Positions 1 through 12,317 of a stretch of DNA of 64,000 nucleotides are shown piece after piece. Position 1 is the stretch's first letter; every line of letters starts with the position of its first letter. Origin of the DNA: Heterobilharzia americana (lineage: Eukaryota > Platyhelminthes > Trematoda > Strigeidida > Schistosomatidae); the NCBI GenBank assembly GCA_944470555.2, contig OX104129.1, positions 45,789,998-45,853,997 of the forward strand, given 5' to 3'. The position numbers and the translations under genes were made by a program. The notes below the pieces were generated by a model, which saw nothing but the letters and a program-made list of their open reading frames with translations, ran no database searches and was not told where the DNA came from.

Positions 1-930
1 TTAACTCGATAATCACCGAAAAAAAATTATCCTTTCAATACTTATCATTTCATATTTGAAACTATATTTTTGGAAAATTTTTCAACAACAAGAAAATTGG
101 AAACACTAAACTGAATCGTATGTCGCGTATGTATAACAATAAACATACACACACTAATGGCCTAATTAGTGTGTCTCAGCAGGATTACAACTTGGGGGAT
201 ACAGGTTCAAATATATGGCACGTTTGTCTGCCGTTAGTGATAAACATAAGACCAGCTGTTTATAATTACTTGGTAAAGGAAGACCGACAGAAAAGCTGAA
301 ATTTTTATCAGGTATCTTTATATATATATCAGATACAAGACCTTTATCTTTTAAAATTGATTTCAGTATCAAAACTAACCTAATGGATATCCTAGAAATG
401 AATATGAGACAGCCAAAATTTATTTAGTTAATCACTTATGAGCAACTGTTATACAACCTCTGGAAGTTAACTTTTTCCCCACAGAATTATAACAATTTCT
501 TTATACCTAATTCATGGATTCCTGGGTTAAAAATCTGTTTGGAAAGGTATAACTATGAATTAAAGGTAGGACGATAACGGTAATAGTTGGACAATAAACT
601 TTAATTTCGTTAGCCTTGACATACACTTAATAACTGCACACACACTGCTTTAATACATAGATATGTATGTCTCCAGAGAAATCTGTTTTTGCTTCATCGA
701 AAAAGAACATTTCCTAAATGTGCTTCACTTCTACTTCTTTAATTGATGTGCTTTTTCTGATATTATTGTGTCAGAAGAAATATCAAATTTTGCGCCCATA
801 ATCTATTCATGTGCTTGGGCATCATTTTTTGACTCTGGAGGTCAGTAGGAAGACAATCAGTGTGGATCAATTCCTCTCGATTAAATCTTGTCTATAAAAC
901 ATACCAACACAACGAACAAGACAGCAATAC
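1..930. other. AT-rich 3' flank, nothing recognised
   Basis: I see no conserved coding segment or tRNA-like head. Short ORFs here are low-complexity and resemble no family. Confidence 0.5.
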
Positions 931-1640
931 AATGAAGTTTATTTATTATTTATTTGTTCCTTAAGTTCCAGGTGGAATATAGGGCTTCAGTACCAAGTCT
1001 CCATTCCACTCTCTTCTCTCCAGTTTTCAAAATTCGGCTCCACCACTGCACACAAACCTTCATTTCTTCCTCACACAATCTCCTCCATATCACTCAATGT
1101 CCAACTCGTCTGTTCCCTTTTGGATTCCACTCGACGGTCTGGCCTGACGCGTGGTGTCACAAAACGGTCTTCTCAGTGGATGCCCAATCCAATCCATCTC
1201 CAGCTTCTCCTGCATATCTGTTGGGCGACAGCTTCTTGGTTGGTTCGTTGCCAGCCAGCCAGTCAGCCAATCAGAGTTCCTCCTTGCCTATTCCTATTGT
1301 TCTCCCCATCCATCCCACCTTCAATATCGAGTGAGTGTAGGCGTCGTCTGTTGACGATGTATGTCTGTAGTTTGTTGGGAATGCTTATCGTAACGCACCA
1401 AGTCTCTCAACCATCACATAGAAGCACTGACTTGACTGACGTTGGTGTCAAAAATCCGGATCTTGTTTATGCTTTATGCTGAGTGGAGTGGAGTGGAGTG
1501 GAGTGGGGTGCAGTAGATCTCCACGCTGATTTCATGATAGTGAAGGGCTGTTTTGGTGTCTAATCGAACGCGGCTTTGACATCCTCACCTGTGCCTCTGA
1601 CGCCGCCTGTAGTTGAAACGATGCTGCCTAGTTAGGTGAA
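931..1640 (-). mobile_element. RTE-clade retrotransposon, 3' fragment
   Basis: The minus strand carries the C-terminal end and 3' tail of the same non-LTR family seen at 12318, 22450, 35041, 50200 and 56870. The left edge holds the family tail: an ATA-rich run next to the reverse complement of the CCCTATGTTCCAC block. The fragment is 5'-truncated near 1640 and broken by frameshifts. The three plus-strand ORFs here are antisense shadows. Confidence 0.85.
1481..1506. repeat. GAGTG pentanucleotide run inside the RTE fragment
   Basis: Five GAGTG units followed by a variant unit lie where sister copies have a single CTGCACTC-type sequence. It looks like replication slippage within the retrotransposon copy. 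Confidence 0.8.
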
Positions 1641-2399
1641 ATAAAATAGCTTTTAAACAGTGATCCTCAAAAATTGTCATCTCATAATTATGTGACATGT
1701 CAATTGTGAATAATGACTTTCTAACTTATGTCTAGAATACTGTTAACTGGTTAAGTTTACTTGTTTAGTGATCAGTATTATATTTACTTAGCCATGAATA
1801 ACTAGTCCATGTTTTCTTTCAACGTGTTAACTGAATGAATGAATTCGCCTAGGTGGTTGTTTGCGGTCAGCATGTTTACTGAGTGCTAATCAATTTAAAG
1901 TAATTTAATGTTTTAGAGATTAGGAATTAATTCTCATCTGTTACCGAAGGAATTGTATCAGTCATCCTTCTTAAATAATTATATAAACGTATTAAGTTTA
2001 TATTGGGAAGGTTCATTATGTTACTTCGTAAAATTTAAGTTCATTTCTCAATACCATTAATTTCCACTGAAATTATTATTCTTATTATCTTGTTTTTCGA
2101 TGGACGTTTTGTAAAAATTAGTTTTACTGACTAAATGGAGTAGCGTGTTACATAATCATGCGAAAAAAAGCAATCTGTTGATGGAAGAAACAAATGCACT
2201 TCTCAAAAGAATTAAGTACAATCTCTAATTTCATCTTGATAATTATCTTTCCTTTAGTTTTTTTGTTTTTTATAGTTTATTTGTCGCCATCATTATTTTC
2301 ATTTCTTTTTCTTCCTCCGTAATTGCTAATTTCAACATGAATGTTCGACTTTCCGTTCCTCTTGTATCACCTCACAGATTATTACGTAATCATTCTGGC
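1641..2399. other. AT-rich flank, nothing recognised
   Basis: No coding similarity or repeat head was found. Base composition is uniformly AT-rich. Confidence 0.5.
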
Positions 2400-2600
2400 T
2401 TATCAGTCCTTACCTTGACCTATTAGCCCTTGATGCATGTACACACATTCGTTGTAACTACGGTTATGTATATACAGCTTATGAAAATGATTTGTTGAAG
2501 AGAAAATTTGCATCCCTAAATTGTCCTCAAAATAACTACGACAAAACAATAAGGAGACGTTAATTGTCTGAACCGTGTAATGTATTTGCGCAACACATTT

Positions 2601-2966
2601 GGGACTGTTAGTTGGTTGGAGGCAATCGGCAGGAAGCCCTGGACCTAGGTTTTGTAGTTTTTGGCACTCATCAGCAAGGCGTATCTGCAACCTCGACGGA
2701 ACTGATGTCCCGCTTGAGATTCGAACCCGCGTCACCCAGTGTTGTAGTCATCGAGTTGACCACTGAGCTATTCGGGCAGCTACTGACCTCCTGTAGGACT
2801 GGCTTACATGCACTGATTAGTCACAGGAGTGCAACCAATTTCATGTTGTCTAGTCGTGAGTGCAGATCGAATTCTGTCGATCACATTTGTAATATGATGT
2901 ATAGAATTCTATCTGCACTCAGGACTAGACAACATGAAATTGGTTGCAGTCCCGTGACCAATCAAT
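2601..2966 (-). mobile_element. tRNA-headed hammerhead repeat (type III), inserted with target duplication
   Basis: On the minus strand a tRNA-like head has an A-box region (TAGCTCAGTGGTCAACTC) and a B-box (GGGTTCGAATCTC), followed by a hammerhead motif at 2636-2680. Upstream of the head is a 62-bp imperfect hairpin (2814-2875 with 2902-2964). ACACATTT flanks the insertion at 2593-2600 and 2967-2974, and the uninterrupted site (AAATGTGT in the other orientation) is present at 3975-3982. This indicates retroposition into the PLE arm. Confidence 0.75.
2636..2680 (-). ncRNA. Hammerhead ribozyme motif, type III (core changed)
   Basis: Stem I is GCCUUG with CAGGGC (6 bp, one wobble). The core CUGAUGA is intact. 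Stem II is GUGC with CUAC (partly paired). Stem III is the self-complementary ACCUAGGU, then the cleavage triplet GUC. The GAAA of the core reads AAAA, so the conserved G12, the presumed general base of hammerheads, is lost. This copy is probably inactive. Confidence 0.65.
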
Positions 2967-3151
2967 ACACATTTCGAACCATCTGATCACACAAATACTT
3001 GTCGTAGGTATTTATATAAAAACTCATGAAGATAAGGGGTGAGAAAATAAAAAGAGGTCAGGTGGGAAGGCTGAACTAAAGGCCGAATAACAATGAAAAT
3101 CAATAGAGTGAAAAATAATAGTACATCGAACTTGGTTTTCAATAGTTGAAT

Positions 3152-3490
3152 TTACCAAGGGAGGTTTAATGTGACAGCAAATCGTTTATGAACACACAAA
3201 GGTGGTTTCAACTTTCTAATAGCTAAGGCTTCAACAAATTTCAGGATCCCTCCCCAACATGTTTTGTAAACAGGTGTAGTCTGTCTCAATGATAAGTTTG
3301 GCGATCGAAGAACTTGGACGTCTGCTACCAACATTTATGGGTTCAGGTGATTTAGCTTGCTTCTGAAGCCACTTTGGAATATGTTCCGAGGCCCTTACTT
3401 GCATGGATCTATTAGTCCTCCCTATGTATGTGTCACCACAGGTACATTTGAATTGGTAGATACAATGGGATGTGACATTGTCGTTCACAT
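3152..3490 (-). pseudogene. Penelope-type GIY-YIG endonuclease remnant
   Basis: The minus strand encodes CIYQFKCTCGDTYIGRTNRS and ASEHIPKWLQKQ, the GIY-YIG core of PLE endonucleases. A frameshift near 3240-3310 is followed by FVEALAIRKLKPPLCVHK and a stop. Domain order and C-terminus match PLE ORFs. Confidence 0.8.
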
Positions 3491-3533
3491 GCTATGGGGG
3501 TTTGGGGGAATATACGGGCTTCGTGGTTTTGAT

Positions 3534-3655
3534 TACTCAAACCCTGGCTGCATAGTAAGTCCTTCTAACAGCAGCGTTAAGTCTCTGCTTAAGGATTGCA
3601 CTATGAGAGTCACCTTTGTACGATTTTATCCATGATCATGATACCTGAGCCTTTG
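3534..3655 (+). repeat. Left arm of a 122-bp perfect inverted repeat
   Basis: By eye this arm is the exact reverse complement of 3832-3953. On the minus strand it carries the PLE linker before GIY-YIG (QRLNAAVRRTYYAA). Confidence 0.85.
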
Positions 3656-3831
3656 TCAGGTCTGAGGATAACAATATCATTTGACGTTAACTCATTTTTT
3701 ACCAATGTCCCTTTGGCCAAGACAATTGACATTTTATGTGGTTATATTTCTGTGCATAAGTTTCCGATACGCATTTCTTAGGATCATATAAAAGAACTGT
3801 TACTTTTATTTACAAGGAATATTAAATTCAC
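3656..3831 (+). pseudogene. Flipped PLE reverse-transcriptase fragment
   Basis: The plus strand encodes FDVNSFFTNVPLAKTIDIL, the conserved PLE RT segment, then a stop and KELLLLFTRNIKFT. It reads opposite to the neighbouring GIY-YIG remnant because it is the spacer of the 122-bp inverted repeat. Confidence 0.75.
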
Positions 3832-3953
3832 CAAAGGCTCAGGTATCATGATCATGGATAAAATCGTACAAAGGTGACTCTCATAGTGCAATCCTTAAGC
3901 AGAGACTTAACGCTGCTGTTAGAAGGACTTACTATGCAGCCAGGGTTTGAGTA
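3832..3953 (-). repeat. Right arm of the 122-bp perfect inverted repeat
   Basis: It pairs over its full length with 3534-3655. Identical arms of equal length imply a recent origin or gene conversion compared with the decayed surroundings. Confidence 0.85.
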
Positions 3954-4035
3954 TTTGTGTGATCAGATGGTTCGAAATGTGTTGCGCAAATACATTACGC
4001 TGTTCGGACAATTTACGTCTTCTTATTGTTTTATC

Positions 4036-4429
4036 GAAGCTTAAATGACTAACCGTATTATATATAAACTTGATTGTAATGCTTAGTGAATTTATTACTT
4101 GATAGGATGTAACTCACCAGTATGAATCAAATAATCTTGATCCAATATTACTCGATTGAATTGAATAAAATTAATAAGTTAGTAGCGCATCAGGTGAAAG
4201 GATTGAGAAAAACGGTTTATTTTCTTTTGAAATAGAAAATAGTCACTTCATCTATAAAATCTGAAGTGTTAAAGAATTTTACTTCAACTGACTGATTATT
4301 GTATTGCTACTTGCAAATCCTTGTTGTTATGCTAGATCGAGTTCCTCGACCTCTGCTGGCTTTAAGTTCCTAGCGGATGCCTCAATATTGCTTCAATATT
4401 CCCCATGCTATAATTTGCTTTGTGGTGAC
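4036..4429. other. AT-rich flank with a short tail-like repeat
   Basis: About 4365-4410 resembles 52215-52255 (GATGCCTCAATATTGC against GATGCTTCGATATTGC) and may be part of a short-repeat tail. Nothing else was recognised. Confidence 0.4.
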
Positions 4430-4558
4430 TGGCAGTGAAATACAGGATACGCGCCAAGTCCTATTTGGAATTCGTTAGCTGAATTTACTTGTACTCCAGT
4501 GAGTGAATGTGTTATCACAAGGGCTCGAACTCCAAACATATCATAACAAACGTCTAAG
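4430..4558 (-). mobile_element. Sm-alpha-like hammerhead repeat (type II), left of an inverted pair
   Basis: On the minus strand a B-box (GGAGTTCGAGCCC) is followed about 60 nt later by a hammerhead-like segment. TTCCAAATAGGAC stands in the stem II loop, and CAGCTAACGA stands for CAGCTGACGA. The stem I partner (TATCCTGTATTTCAC) is recognisable. The core is mutated. Confidence 0.6.
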
Positions 4559-4559
4559 C

Positions 4560-4735
4560 GCATCCTAATGGCCTAGTGGATAACATTACGACATTTTAAA
4601 TGCTGTGTCCGGAGTTCGAGTCTCTGTGGGAATAGCACCACTCATTGGGTTACAGATGCATCCTAGGTACATCGTCTAAGATAGGAAAAGCCAAGGATCC
4701 TGGATTCCAATAAGTTTATTCAGATTAGTGAGATG
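4560..4735 (+). mobile_element. Sm-alpha-like hammerhead repeat (type II), right of an inverted pair
   Basis: The A-box region TGGCCTAGTGGATAAC and B-box GGAGTTCGAGTCTC form a tRNA-like head. The decayed ribozyme lies at about 4660-4715 (CCTGGATTCCAATA at its 3' end). It is placed head-to-head with the copy at 4430-4558. Confidence 0.65.
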
Positions 4736-5420
4736 GTTCAAAGAGTGAGATATGCAAGTTAGGCCCCTAATCAAAGGTTATGAAACAATGTAATCGAAGA
4801 AAAGTCATCAATTTTAGTCTAGTTTCATGGAAAAGTAATGTTTATTTATCACTCATATGTGTTTAGAGTCAGTTCCTTCTAAAATACATATGAATAAAGA
4901 AGTTGTTTGATTGCTCTAACCTGAGAAGTGGATTGATGATGGTCCGTTTTGCTTCTTCTATGGTCATTAAGATTCTAAAGATTAATTTTTACGATCAGCA
5001 TATTGGAGAAGTTGTCGCACAGACTGGATTATTATCATTGAAAAATTTTATTGGACTGGTCTCTAATCACTGTTTTAAAGATGGATTGATCCATTTCATC
5101 CTCTTTACCTGTTTGTTGCTTCTTTGAATAATCATTGGACTGAATCAGCTTCTGCTTTCAGGCTTGGTAGATTCCTGTTGGCTGACTGTAACATTGCTTA
5201 TTATCTGGGGATTCTTTGCAGCACTTTGTAATTACGTAGGGCAACAATGAAATTTCACCACTTTTTAAGTCATCAAATCTGGCTGTTCATTTTATGAACC
5301 TGGGTTCTACAGATTTGTAAAGAATCGATATCCAGCTCCTTGTTAGTCACGCATTTGAAAGTCGTACCTTGATGAATTAAGTTCACCTTACTTAAGTGAG
5401 CATAGCTTAATTTTTAGTTT
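4736..5420. other. Flank, nothing recognised
   Basis: Short ORFs only. No family similarity or repeat structure that I can support. Confidence 0.45.
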
Positions 5421-5690
5421 TTGTGTTATTTGGTTGGACACAATCAGCAAGAAGCTCTGAACCTAGTTTTTGGGCTTGTTGGTAGTCGTCAGTATGGCGT
5501 ACCTGCAACTGCAATTCAACAAATATCCAACTTGAGATTAAAATCTGCATCGTCCATTGCTACAATCACAGATATCAACAATCAGCTGTTCTGGAAGCTG
5601 CTGGCTTCCTGTATCAATGAACTAGATACAGTAGTCGAGTTCTATCGGTCATTTCGAGTGTGATCACCAAGCTAGAGGTCTCATCATCGC
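5421..5690 (-). mobile_element. Hammerhead repeat (type III), diverged copy
   Basis: It aligns with the copy at 2601-2966 through the ribozyme region (CTGAACCTAG, GGTAGTCGTCAG on the plus strand) and the inverted tRNA-like head. The B-box region reads TTGAGATTAAAATCTGCATC and is no longer canonical. Confidence 0.6.
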
Positions 5691-5699
5691 AACGCACCT

Positions 5700-8600
5700 T
5701 GATGGATGTTATTTGATTGCAGGCAACTGACAAGAAGCAAAGGAACATTTTGTCGATTTTAATTTCAGTTGCTTTCAAGACTGGAAATGAATCTTCAAAA
5801 ATCCAAATATAGCGAAGAGTAACTAAGACCTTTTTATAGAAAAAAACACATTTGTAATGGGTTTAGAAATCAATCGGTGGAATCGCAAGTGGAGTTATGC
5901 ACAAAACATTCAGTTTTCATTCAAATAAATGGCCGTAGACAAATGGTTTAAATAAATCCAGTTATCTTGACCTAAGTGTATAGGAGGTGAGATCTTCAAG
6001 TAACAATGAAAAACTTTTCAAATCTCAAAACTGAATTGAAGCCTCGATAAGTAAAGCTTACAGACTCAATCTACACCTATTAATCTATGCAAAACCTGAT
6101 GCATACCTAACAGCTAAGTGTATGTGTTGTCAAAACTCACTAAAAAATTTGTTTACGATGGGTGAACGAAGCTACTGAGGATAAATGACAGTATCCATAA
6201 TCATTGAGACAAGGTTATAAGTCTGTTGAAAATAAACTCAAATATGAAATTACTTCCTTCTGATAGTTGCTCAGACGGCGTTAACTGGTGCAAAAATGCA
6301 ATCTTTTTCATACTTCGGTGCATTTTTTGAGTACAGTACCACCTAAGTTAAAAATTCTTTGTTTTTATTTCAAAGTATTTGAGTAAACTCTAGTCTAGTA
6401 TAACTCATATTTGGATGTGGATATTCAGATATGAACTAGCCAGTCATGTTTATTCGTTGGTCGAGGATTGCAATATACATTTGTAGCTTGATACTAGTTA
6501 GATTCATTTGATTCAGTTATCTATTAGTTACTATGGTTATTCCAACCAGCACATGGATTTTCACAATAAATCTTTGGTTGCCCCAAGAAGAAAAAACAAC
6601 AAAATATGTGCACCTAGAATCTTGATTGTATTAAAGCAAGCTGGAAAATGACATTCAGACATAAATGTTAGATGTTGGTCAAATGTGAATGCGATATTTT
6701 TCTCGGCATAACATTTAACCAATCCGTATCTTTGGTATGTGGCGGTCCATAAATGAACGAAGAGAAAAAAAGTGTAATCAAGACTAAAAGGGTGAGTGTG
6801 AAACAAACAGCCTTGGCAAAGCAGAAACGTTTAGTAAGACAAGTAAGATTTAATTGGTCTGAATAAAATAACTTTACCACTTTCTAAAAACATACTATTG
6901 ATTGAACTACTGTACATTTTCGATGAATATGCCATTACACAGAGGTCGACAAGTATACGTTGTTTCGTTTAGCTTGGAGGAATATATAGACTGAAAATTT
7001 TATATGGTGCTACTAGAATAATTGGATTCCTCTTTACAATTAGAGGTTTCTACAATCTGACTACTTTGAACTAGGTGGTAGTCATAATATTTTGATTGGG
7101 GTTTCACAAACAGGACATGTTTCCCGTAAACTCGCACCTTCTACATGATTCTGCTTTGTATGAAAATTCAAAGGGCTTATTTTGAATTTTTCAAATGATA
7201 GTATAACTAAATCCACTAGAGAAATATGGGGCGTTATACGTTGTTGCACTGAAGTCACATAACGCAGTAGTATTGTCTTGACTTCAACAACTTCATTCCC
7301 CTTGCGGTTTTCGATGTTTTTATTACACTTTGTGTATAACTTGCGTTTAAACAATAAATGGTGAGTAATTTTAGCGATACATCCAAAACATTGAATAGCG
7401 TTTTCTCTAGTATACTAGAAGTGTAACGTAAAGCAGTTGGCATGCATGTGAGAATTGTTATAGAATATATACATACTACAGGGAATGTCTTTGCCCCTGG
7501 GTGCGCAGTCGAGTACCCTTGGTTATACCATGGTTACATGTCATTTCATTCATCACAAGTAGAGATCATCATTTCCATAAGGGCATCAATTTCATTTTGC
7601 ACCACAATTGACTCAAGCTATCAATGATTTATTTTTTAGAAAGGTAAAAACAAGAATTGCTCCTGCAATAAGTTAAACCTAACACTTCGTTTTTTGGAAA
7701 GAAAGATATTGAGATGTTTCTTTCAAACACAACACTATGAAGAGAAAGTACCAACCGACAGTTCTCACAAGAATTTAGGTAAGACTGATAGTGCGAAACA
7801 CACACAACCCTGACGCATATTTCTGCTATCAGCCTCAAAGACTTAAACATGACATTTACTGAATTTTTGGTTCATAAGTCTACCAATTAAAATTTAGTTA
7901 CAAATTCTATTCAAAGCTTTCAAATTTCACATCATTTAGCCATCAACAGATGATCTAACCCTTGTCACTAGTACTTTAAACGCTCAACTACATTGGATGA
8001 GATGAGTGGAAATGTACTTGTGGTGTTTCGAGAATAATAATAATATAGAAATAAAAGTAGTAACGGTTTTCTTCAACTCTGATATTAAGGTTGTCTGTCC
8101 GTATCAGCAGTAACTTTATTCAGAGACTAACAAATATTTAACTTATCAAACGATGACACTTACTAAATGATGTGCGAAAATATGTCATTTCACTGTAGAC
8201 CAAGACTAGGATAAGTAGTGGAGACCGGTAATTTTTTCTAACTCCATCCTGGAACGTCTTCGTCACTGTGTATCATATTTTATGAGTATGTAAACCTTAA
8301 TTAGTATGAAAAGCTAACAGACAGAAGTCGAGTTCAAACATGTAAATATTAGAGAAGACAGATATTCTTCAGTATTTTGGCATTAATTAGGTTGGCCTAA
8401 TACTTCTTTTGTAGAATCACAATATTGCATACTACTAGCCGGCAGCTGGAATTCATGAAAGTTCTTAGAAAAGTTGTTCAAACACGCCTGTGAGAGGTAA
8501 ACAAATCTGACAAATCAGTAGTGCTATGATAGCCTGAACTAGGTTGAAAATCGCATTGATTAGTAGTTTTTTTGCAGTATGTATGAGGAGTGTTGAATAA

Positions 8601-9250
8601 CGTAAGTTCAAGAACAAAGAATTTAATAAATCGTTCAGTGTTCACAATTACAAGAAAATAGCTTATGTAGAAAGTTACACTGAAATCAAATAGATGGGAA
8701 TGGATGGTTTAATGCGAACTAACTAAACTGACATTTTCGGGTGACATTTATAAATTTACTTTGAAATTGTATTGATAAAATATATATGTTGATTTACTCT
8801 CACTGTTTTCCTGCTTGACAAGATTTTGTTTTCTTGCGATCATTAAATCTCATAATTTCATAATGAATTACGTTTAACAAACTATTTTGCCTATCGTACT
8901 GGATTTTCAGTAAGATGATAATTCATTTTCACTTATATGAACGATTGGACATTAGGTGTTGCAACCTTTTTTAAAGAACAGTTTATTATGTGACATTTTA
9001 AAGGTTACGGTATATAATTTTGTAAGTTTAAGTTACCTCAACCCTACTGGTATTTATTAGGAATGACAACTGATGTCCTACTCTGTTTGATCATTTACAG
9101 AATCATATAAGATCATTTAGAAATTAAACTGATAGGTATCACTTAAGTTCGATCAGTGACTAAGTGCTTCTAGCTTTCTATTTTCCCATGAATCTTTTAC
9201 TTGAATATGTAATGTACTGGTGATAAAGAATTGCATTCAATGTATCCTTT
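5700..9250. other. 3.5 kb flank, nothing recognised
   Basis: AT-rich sequence with short ORFs of low complexity. I found no exon-like conserved segment, retrotransposon domain or tRNA-like head. Confidence 0.45.
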
Positions 9251-9355
9251 TGTTAGCTGGTCGTAGGCAATCGGCTGGAAGCCCTGAACCTAGGTTTCCT
9301 GCTTGTTGGTACTCGTCAGCAAGGCGCATCTACAAGCTCAAAAGAACTGATATCC
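9251..9355 (-). mobile_element. Hammerhead repeat (type III), 3' part, head-to-head with next
   Basis: The minus strand holds a hammerhead at 9281-9327. Stem I GCCUUG/CAGGGC, core CUGACGA and GAAA are all intact. Stem III is ACCUAGGU and the cleavage triplet GUU. Stem II (GUAC/GCAG) has two mismatches. This is the least damaged type III core in the window. Confidence 0.7.
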
Positions 9356-9361
9356 CCTCTG

Positions 9362-9560
9362 GGAATCGCCTTGCTGACAAGTGTCAAAAAGTGCAAAACC
9401 TAGGTCAAGTAGGGATTCCTGCCAATTATCTTCAACCAGTTAACATGTATTTAAGTACACCAAGATGGTGAAGCTCCTAGCTTAGTGGCAACACTGCAAA
9501 ATGATCGATAGAATTCGGTCAGCACTGAGTACTAGACAATAAGAAATTGATTACTCTCAA
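9362..9560 (+). mobile_element. Hammerhead repeat (type III), plus-strand partner
   Basis: It begins with GCCTTGCTGACAAGTGTC and continues with AAAACCTAGGTC, so both ribozyme halves are recognisable but the core is changed (CUGACAA, GCAAAA). At about 9500-9560 lies the hairpin-arm sequence also seen at 2814-2964 (ACTAGACAAnAnGAAATTG). Confidence 0.65.
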
Positions 9561-12317
9561 GTGACTAATCAATTTAGTATAATTTTCTTCTCATTTCACC
9601 ACCTAGTCATACAATACGTCTATATATATTCCTTACACAAAATGATCATTGGTTTTCAACAAGTCGCAGATTGTAAGAATCCTGATTACTGGACAATGAT
9701 TGATCAGCATAGAGCAACAAATATCAATTTACGTAGATCAAACAGACGATCAAGCATTATTGAAGACAAGCTTTGATGATGAGGGTCAAAATGCACATTA
9801 CTTAAGTTCATTACTTCAGTTGATTACTTTCAACCATGTAGAGTATACCGAAATGGGTAATATGATGCTGCTTTGCGACTTTACGTTAAATGGTCGATGG
9901 TGCTATGCAGTGATATCCTAAACTTTTACTTGGTATTTTGCTACTTCTCAAATTTATTTATCACTAGTACGGTTGAAAAGTCTTATATTCTCTGAAGAAA
10001 CATACTACTGATAAATGTGAGTAGTTAGAAACCACTCAAACCAGCTATTTCGCTCGCCTTGAGACGACCTCATTAGTGGTGTACCCGGACAAGTTCTACA
10101 CGTAGGATCGAACTTTTCAGATAACCTGAATCTGGCTAGCTGACTTGTGTGGACCAATATACTCTGAGTAGTATATTTCATAAGTTCACGAAACTTTTGT
10201 TTCAGAGATCAAATCTTGTGACTTTGGATTGGCGGTTTCCAAAGGAAACCCTGTCGACAACACACTTAGGAAGCTGAAAAACTACACAACTGTGAAAAAA
10301 GTCAACATGAACTGTCCAATTTACGAATTATTTGTTAGCCGGTTATCATTTCTCCACTGAGTGTTTAGAAATGACGAGTAGCTCTGGATCAACATGATAT
10401 TAGTATTTAGTTAACAGTCCGTGGGCTTCACAAAATTCAAATTATGTAACATTGGTCCAGAATGTCTTCCCTAAATTTCAGTGGTTGTAAGGATTTGATG
10501 AGTTGGTTTGTGACATAAAAGTCGCCAGTTTCTGTTTTCAGTCTCAGTTTTAGTCGTATGTATACAAAAGTCTTTATCTCTTATTAAGCCATTTTTGCAT
10601 CAAACGAGATATGGAGACTTACGACAGAAGTATAATTTACTGCTTATTATTTGAACAGTAATGAGTCAAAACTTTCTTTCGGACTGAATGAAGGTCAACC
10701 AATTTCACAAGTTCCAAGTTTTGGTGATTCATCGATTCAAGACGAAGATGGTATGATCCTTCAATGGCATCTTCCATTTCTTTATTACTTGCTTGTGTTA
10801 TAATTTTCAATTCACAATTTCCAGTTATTAATTCAACTCGTAAGCTCGATTATTTTGAATTTGTCCAGATTTTTGGTTGTTGAAAATTTCATGTATCTAT
10901 CATCTTTCTCCTATATTGTCTCACAAATTATTACACAATAAATCCTTAAGGTCAAGTAAGGTTTTTATTAGTAAGCAAATTAAGGAATCAGTTGGCCTAC
11001 AGCTACCATGTGTCTACCCTGTAGAATTACTTTGGTTCACGTATATCTTAACTCAAAAAATATGTTTGCTACTATAGAATAATGTTCTCAAATAATGCGT
11101 ATATTTCTATATATCTGAAATAAAATATATGAGGACGTTCAGGTAACAGATATTTATTGATATTCTAAAGTCAGCTATGTCTATGAGAAACTTTCCTAGC
11201 AGTGCTAACATATTTTTCTTTTATTCCTTCTATTTAGAGAATGAATACCGACTGGTGGTTTTCTGTATCACATACTGTTACATGACGAGTTCGTTTGAGT
11301 AGTCCAAAGGTACCACCCATTGAATTGTCTCAAGCTTACATAAGTTTTTCAGTAGAGAAAATCAAAGTAAATTTCCAGGTGACAAAAATAGGTTTCAAAA
11401 ACATCATCTTATACTGAAAGCTCAATGATGATAGTTATATAATTTAAAATTCAGCAGTATTTAACTTTGGGTAGGTTTCATAGAGGAAAGGATTGAAGTT
11501 GGTAGGTATAGCGTGAAATGCGTATTGAGAACCCAAGTTGAATAAAATATAAAGACATAATCTGAAAATTAGTAGTGTTTCTAATCATTTTCAATGATTT
11601 CACTAACTATCTAAAACAATTTTATAAAATACATTTGTCGAAATAAGCCATATAGTTTTTTTCTTGTAAAGTTACAAGAACGAATCGAACGGTACACCCA
11701 CAGAATGGTTATTTTTTTCATTGACCCAATTTAATGTCAATATTATACTCAATCACCTTTATACGTCTTTGTGTGAACCAGAACAACTGTTGACCATAAG
11801 ACTACAGAAAATATTCTGCTTTCTTTAAAAGCTATGATGTTATATTTAAAAAGATTGGTTCGTAGAAAGCTAACCCACACAGTTGGTTTTTTGCTAAACG
11901 CAAGGCATTTTATTTTATTTTAATTTTATATTTACAAAATTACTACTGACATTCTTAGAAAAAGCAAAAGCAAGTTTTTACCCAAGTGAATTTTGATAAT
12001 CTTTATTGCATAAAATATTCTAACAGATTCAAGAGTCTTTCGTCAACTTTTTTCAGAAGTGGAAGTTGAAAATTTTTTCCCTACGGTCTCCTCACAATGG
12101 ACATTCTGATCATAATTCTCTTCCGAAAACAAATGTATTCAAAATCCTCCAAAATGCCCAGTCAATAGGTTGAGTTTATTGTCGGCTTTCTTTCGAAGGG
12201 CATATATTTTCTTGTTTGTAGTTAGTTGATCTCTCTACATTAAAAACCTATAAGCAAAATCTCTTTATATGAACAAAGACAGCCCAAGTAAACCGGTTTC
12301 ATGGTATATTATTTTGT
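9561..12317. other. Flank with one dispersed repeat
   Basis: Around 10040-10190 a segment (GGCTAGCTGACTTGTGTGGAC) recurs diverged at about 57180-57220. The rest, including ORFs at 9561-9921 and 10877, shows no family similarity. Confidence 0.4.

Larger units (their letters stand above)
2400..4035 (-). mobile_element. Composite Penelope-like element with inverted arms
   Basis: The stretch 2535-2600 plus 2975-3000 (minus strand) is repeated inverted at about 3951-4035, giving terminal inverted arms. Between them lie a GIY-YIG endonuclease remnant (3152-3490, minus), a 122-bp perfect inverted repeat and a flipped reverse-transcriptase fragment. The left part (2400-2535) also resembles 18890-19025. 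Terminal repeats in either orientation are typical of PLEs. The left arm is split by a hammerhead short repeat. The element is dead: frameshifted and rearranged. Confidence 0.7.

Noticed and set aside
954..1482. Overlapping plus-strand ORFs of 67-126 aa
   Set aside because: They are antisense to the RTE C-terminal fragment on the minus strand.
2612..2986. 124-aa plus-strand ORF
   Set aside because: Antisense of the tRNA-headed hammerhead repeat and its hairpin.
4560..4635. Candidate functional tRNA gene (A- and B-box present)
   Set aside because: The acceptor stem does not pair and the segment continues into a hammerhead-repeat body, so it is a tRNA-derived repeat head. The same holds for the heads at 13190, 21228, 39845, 42236 and 43143.
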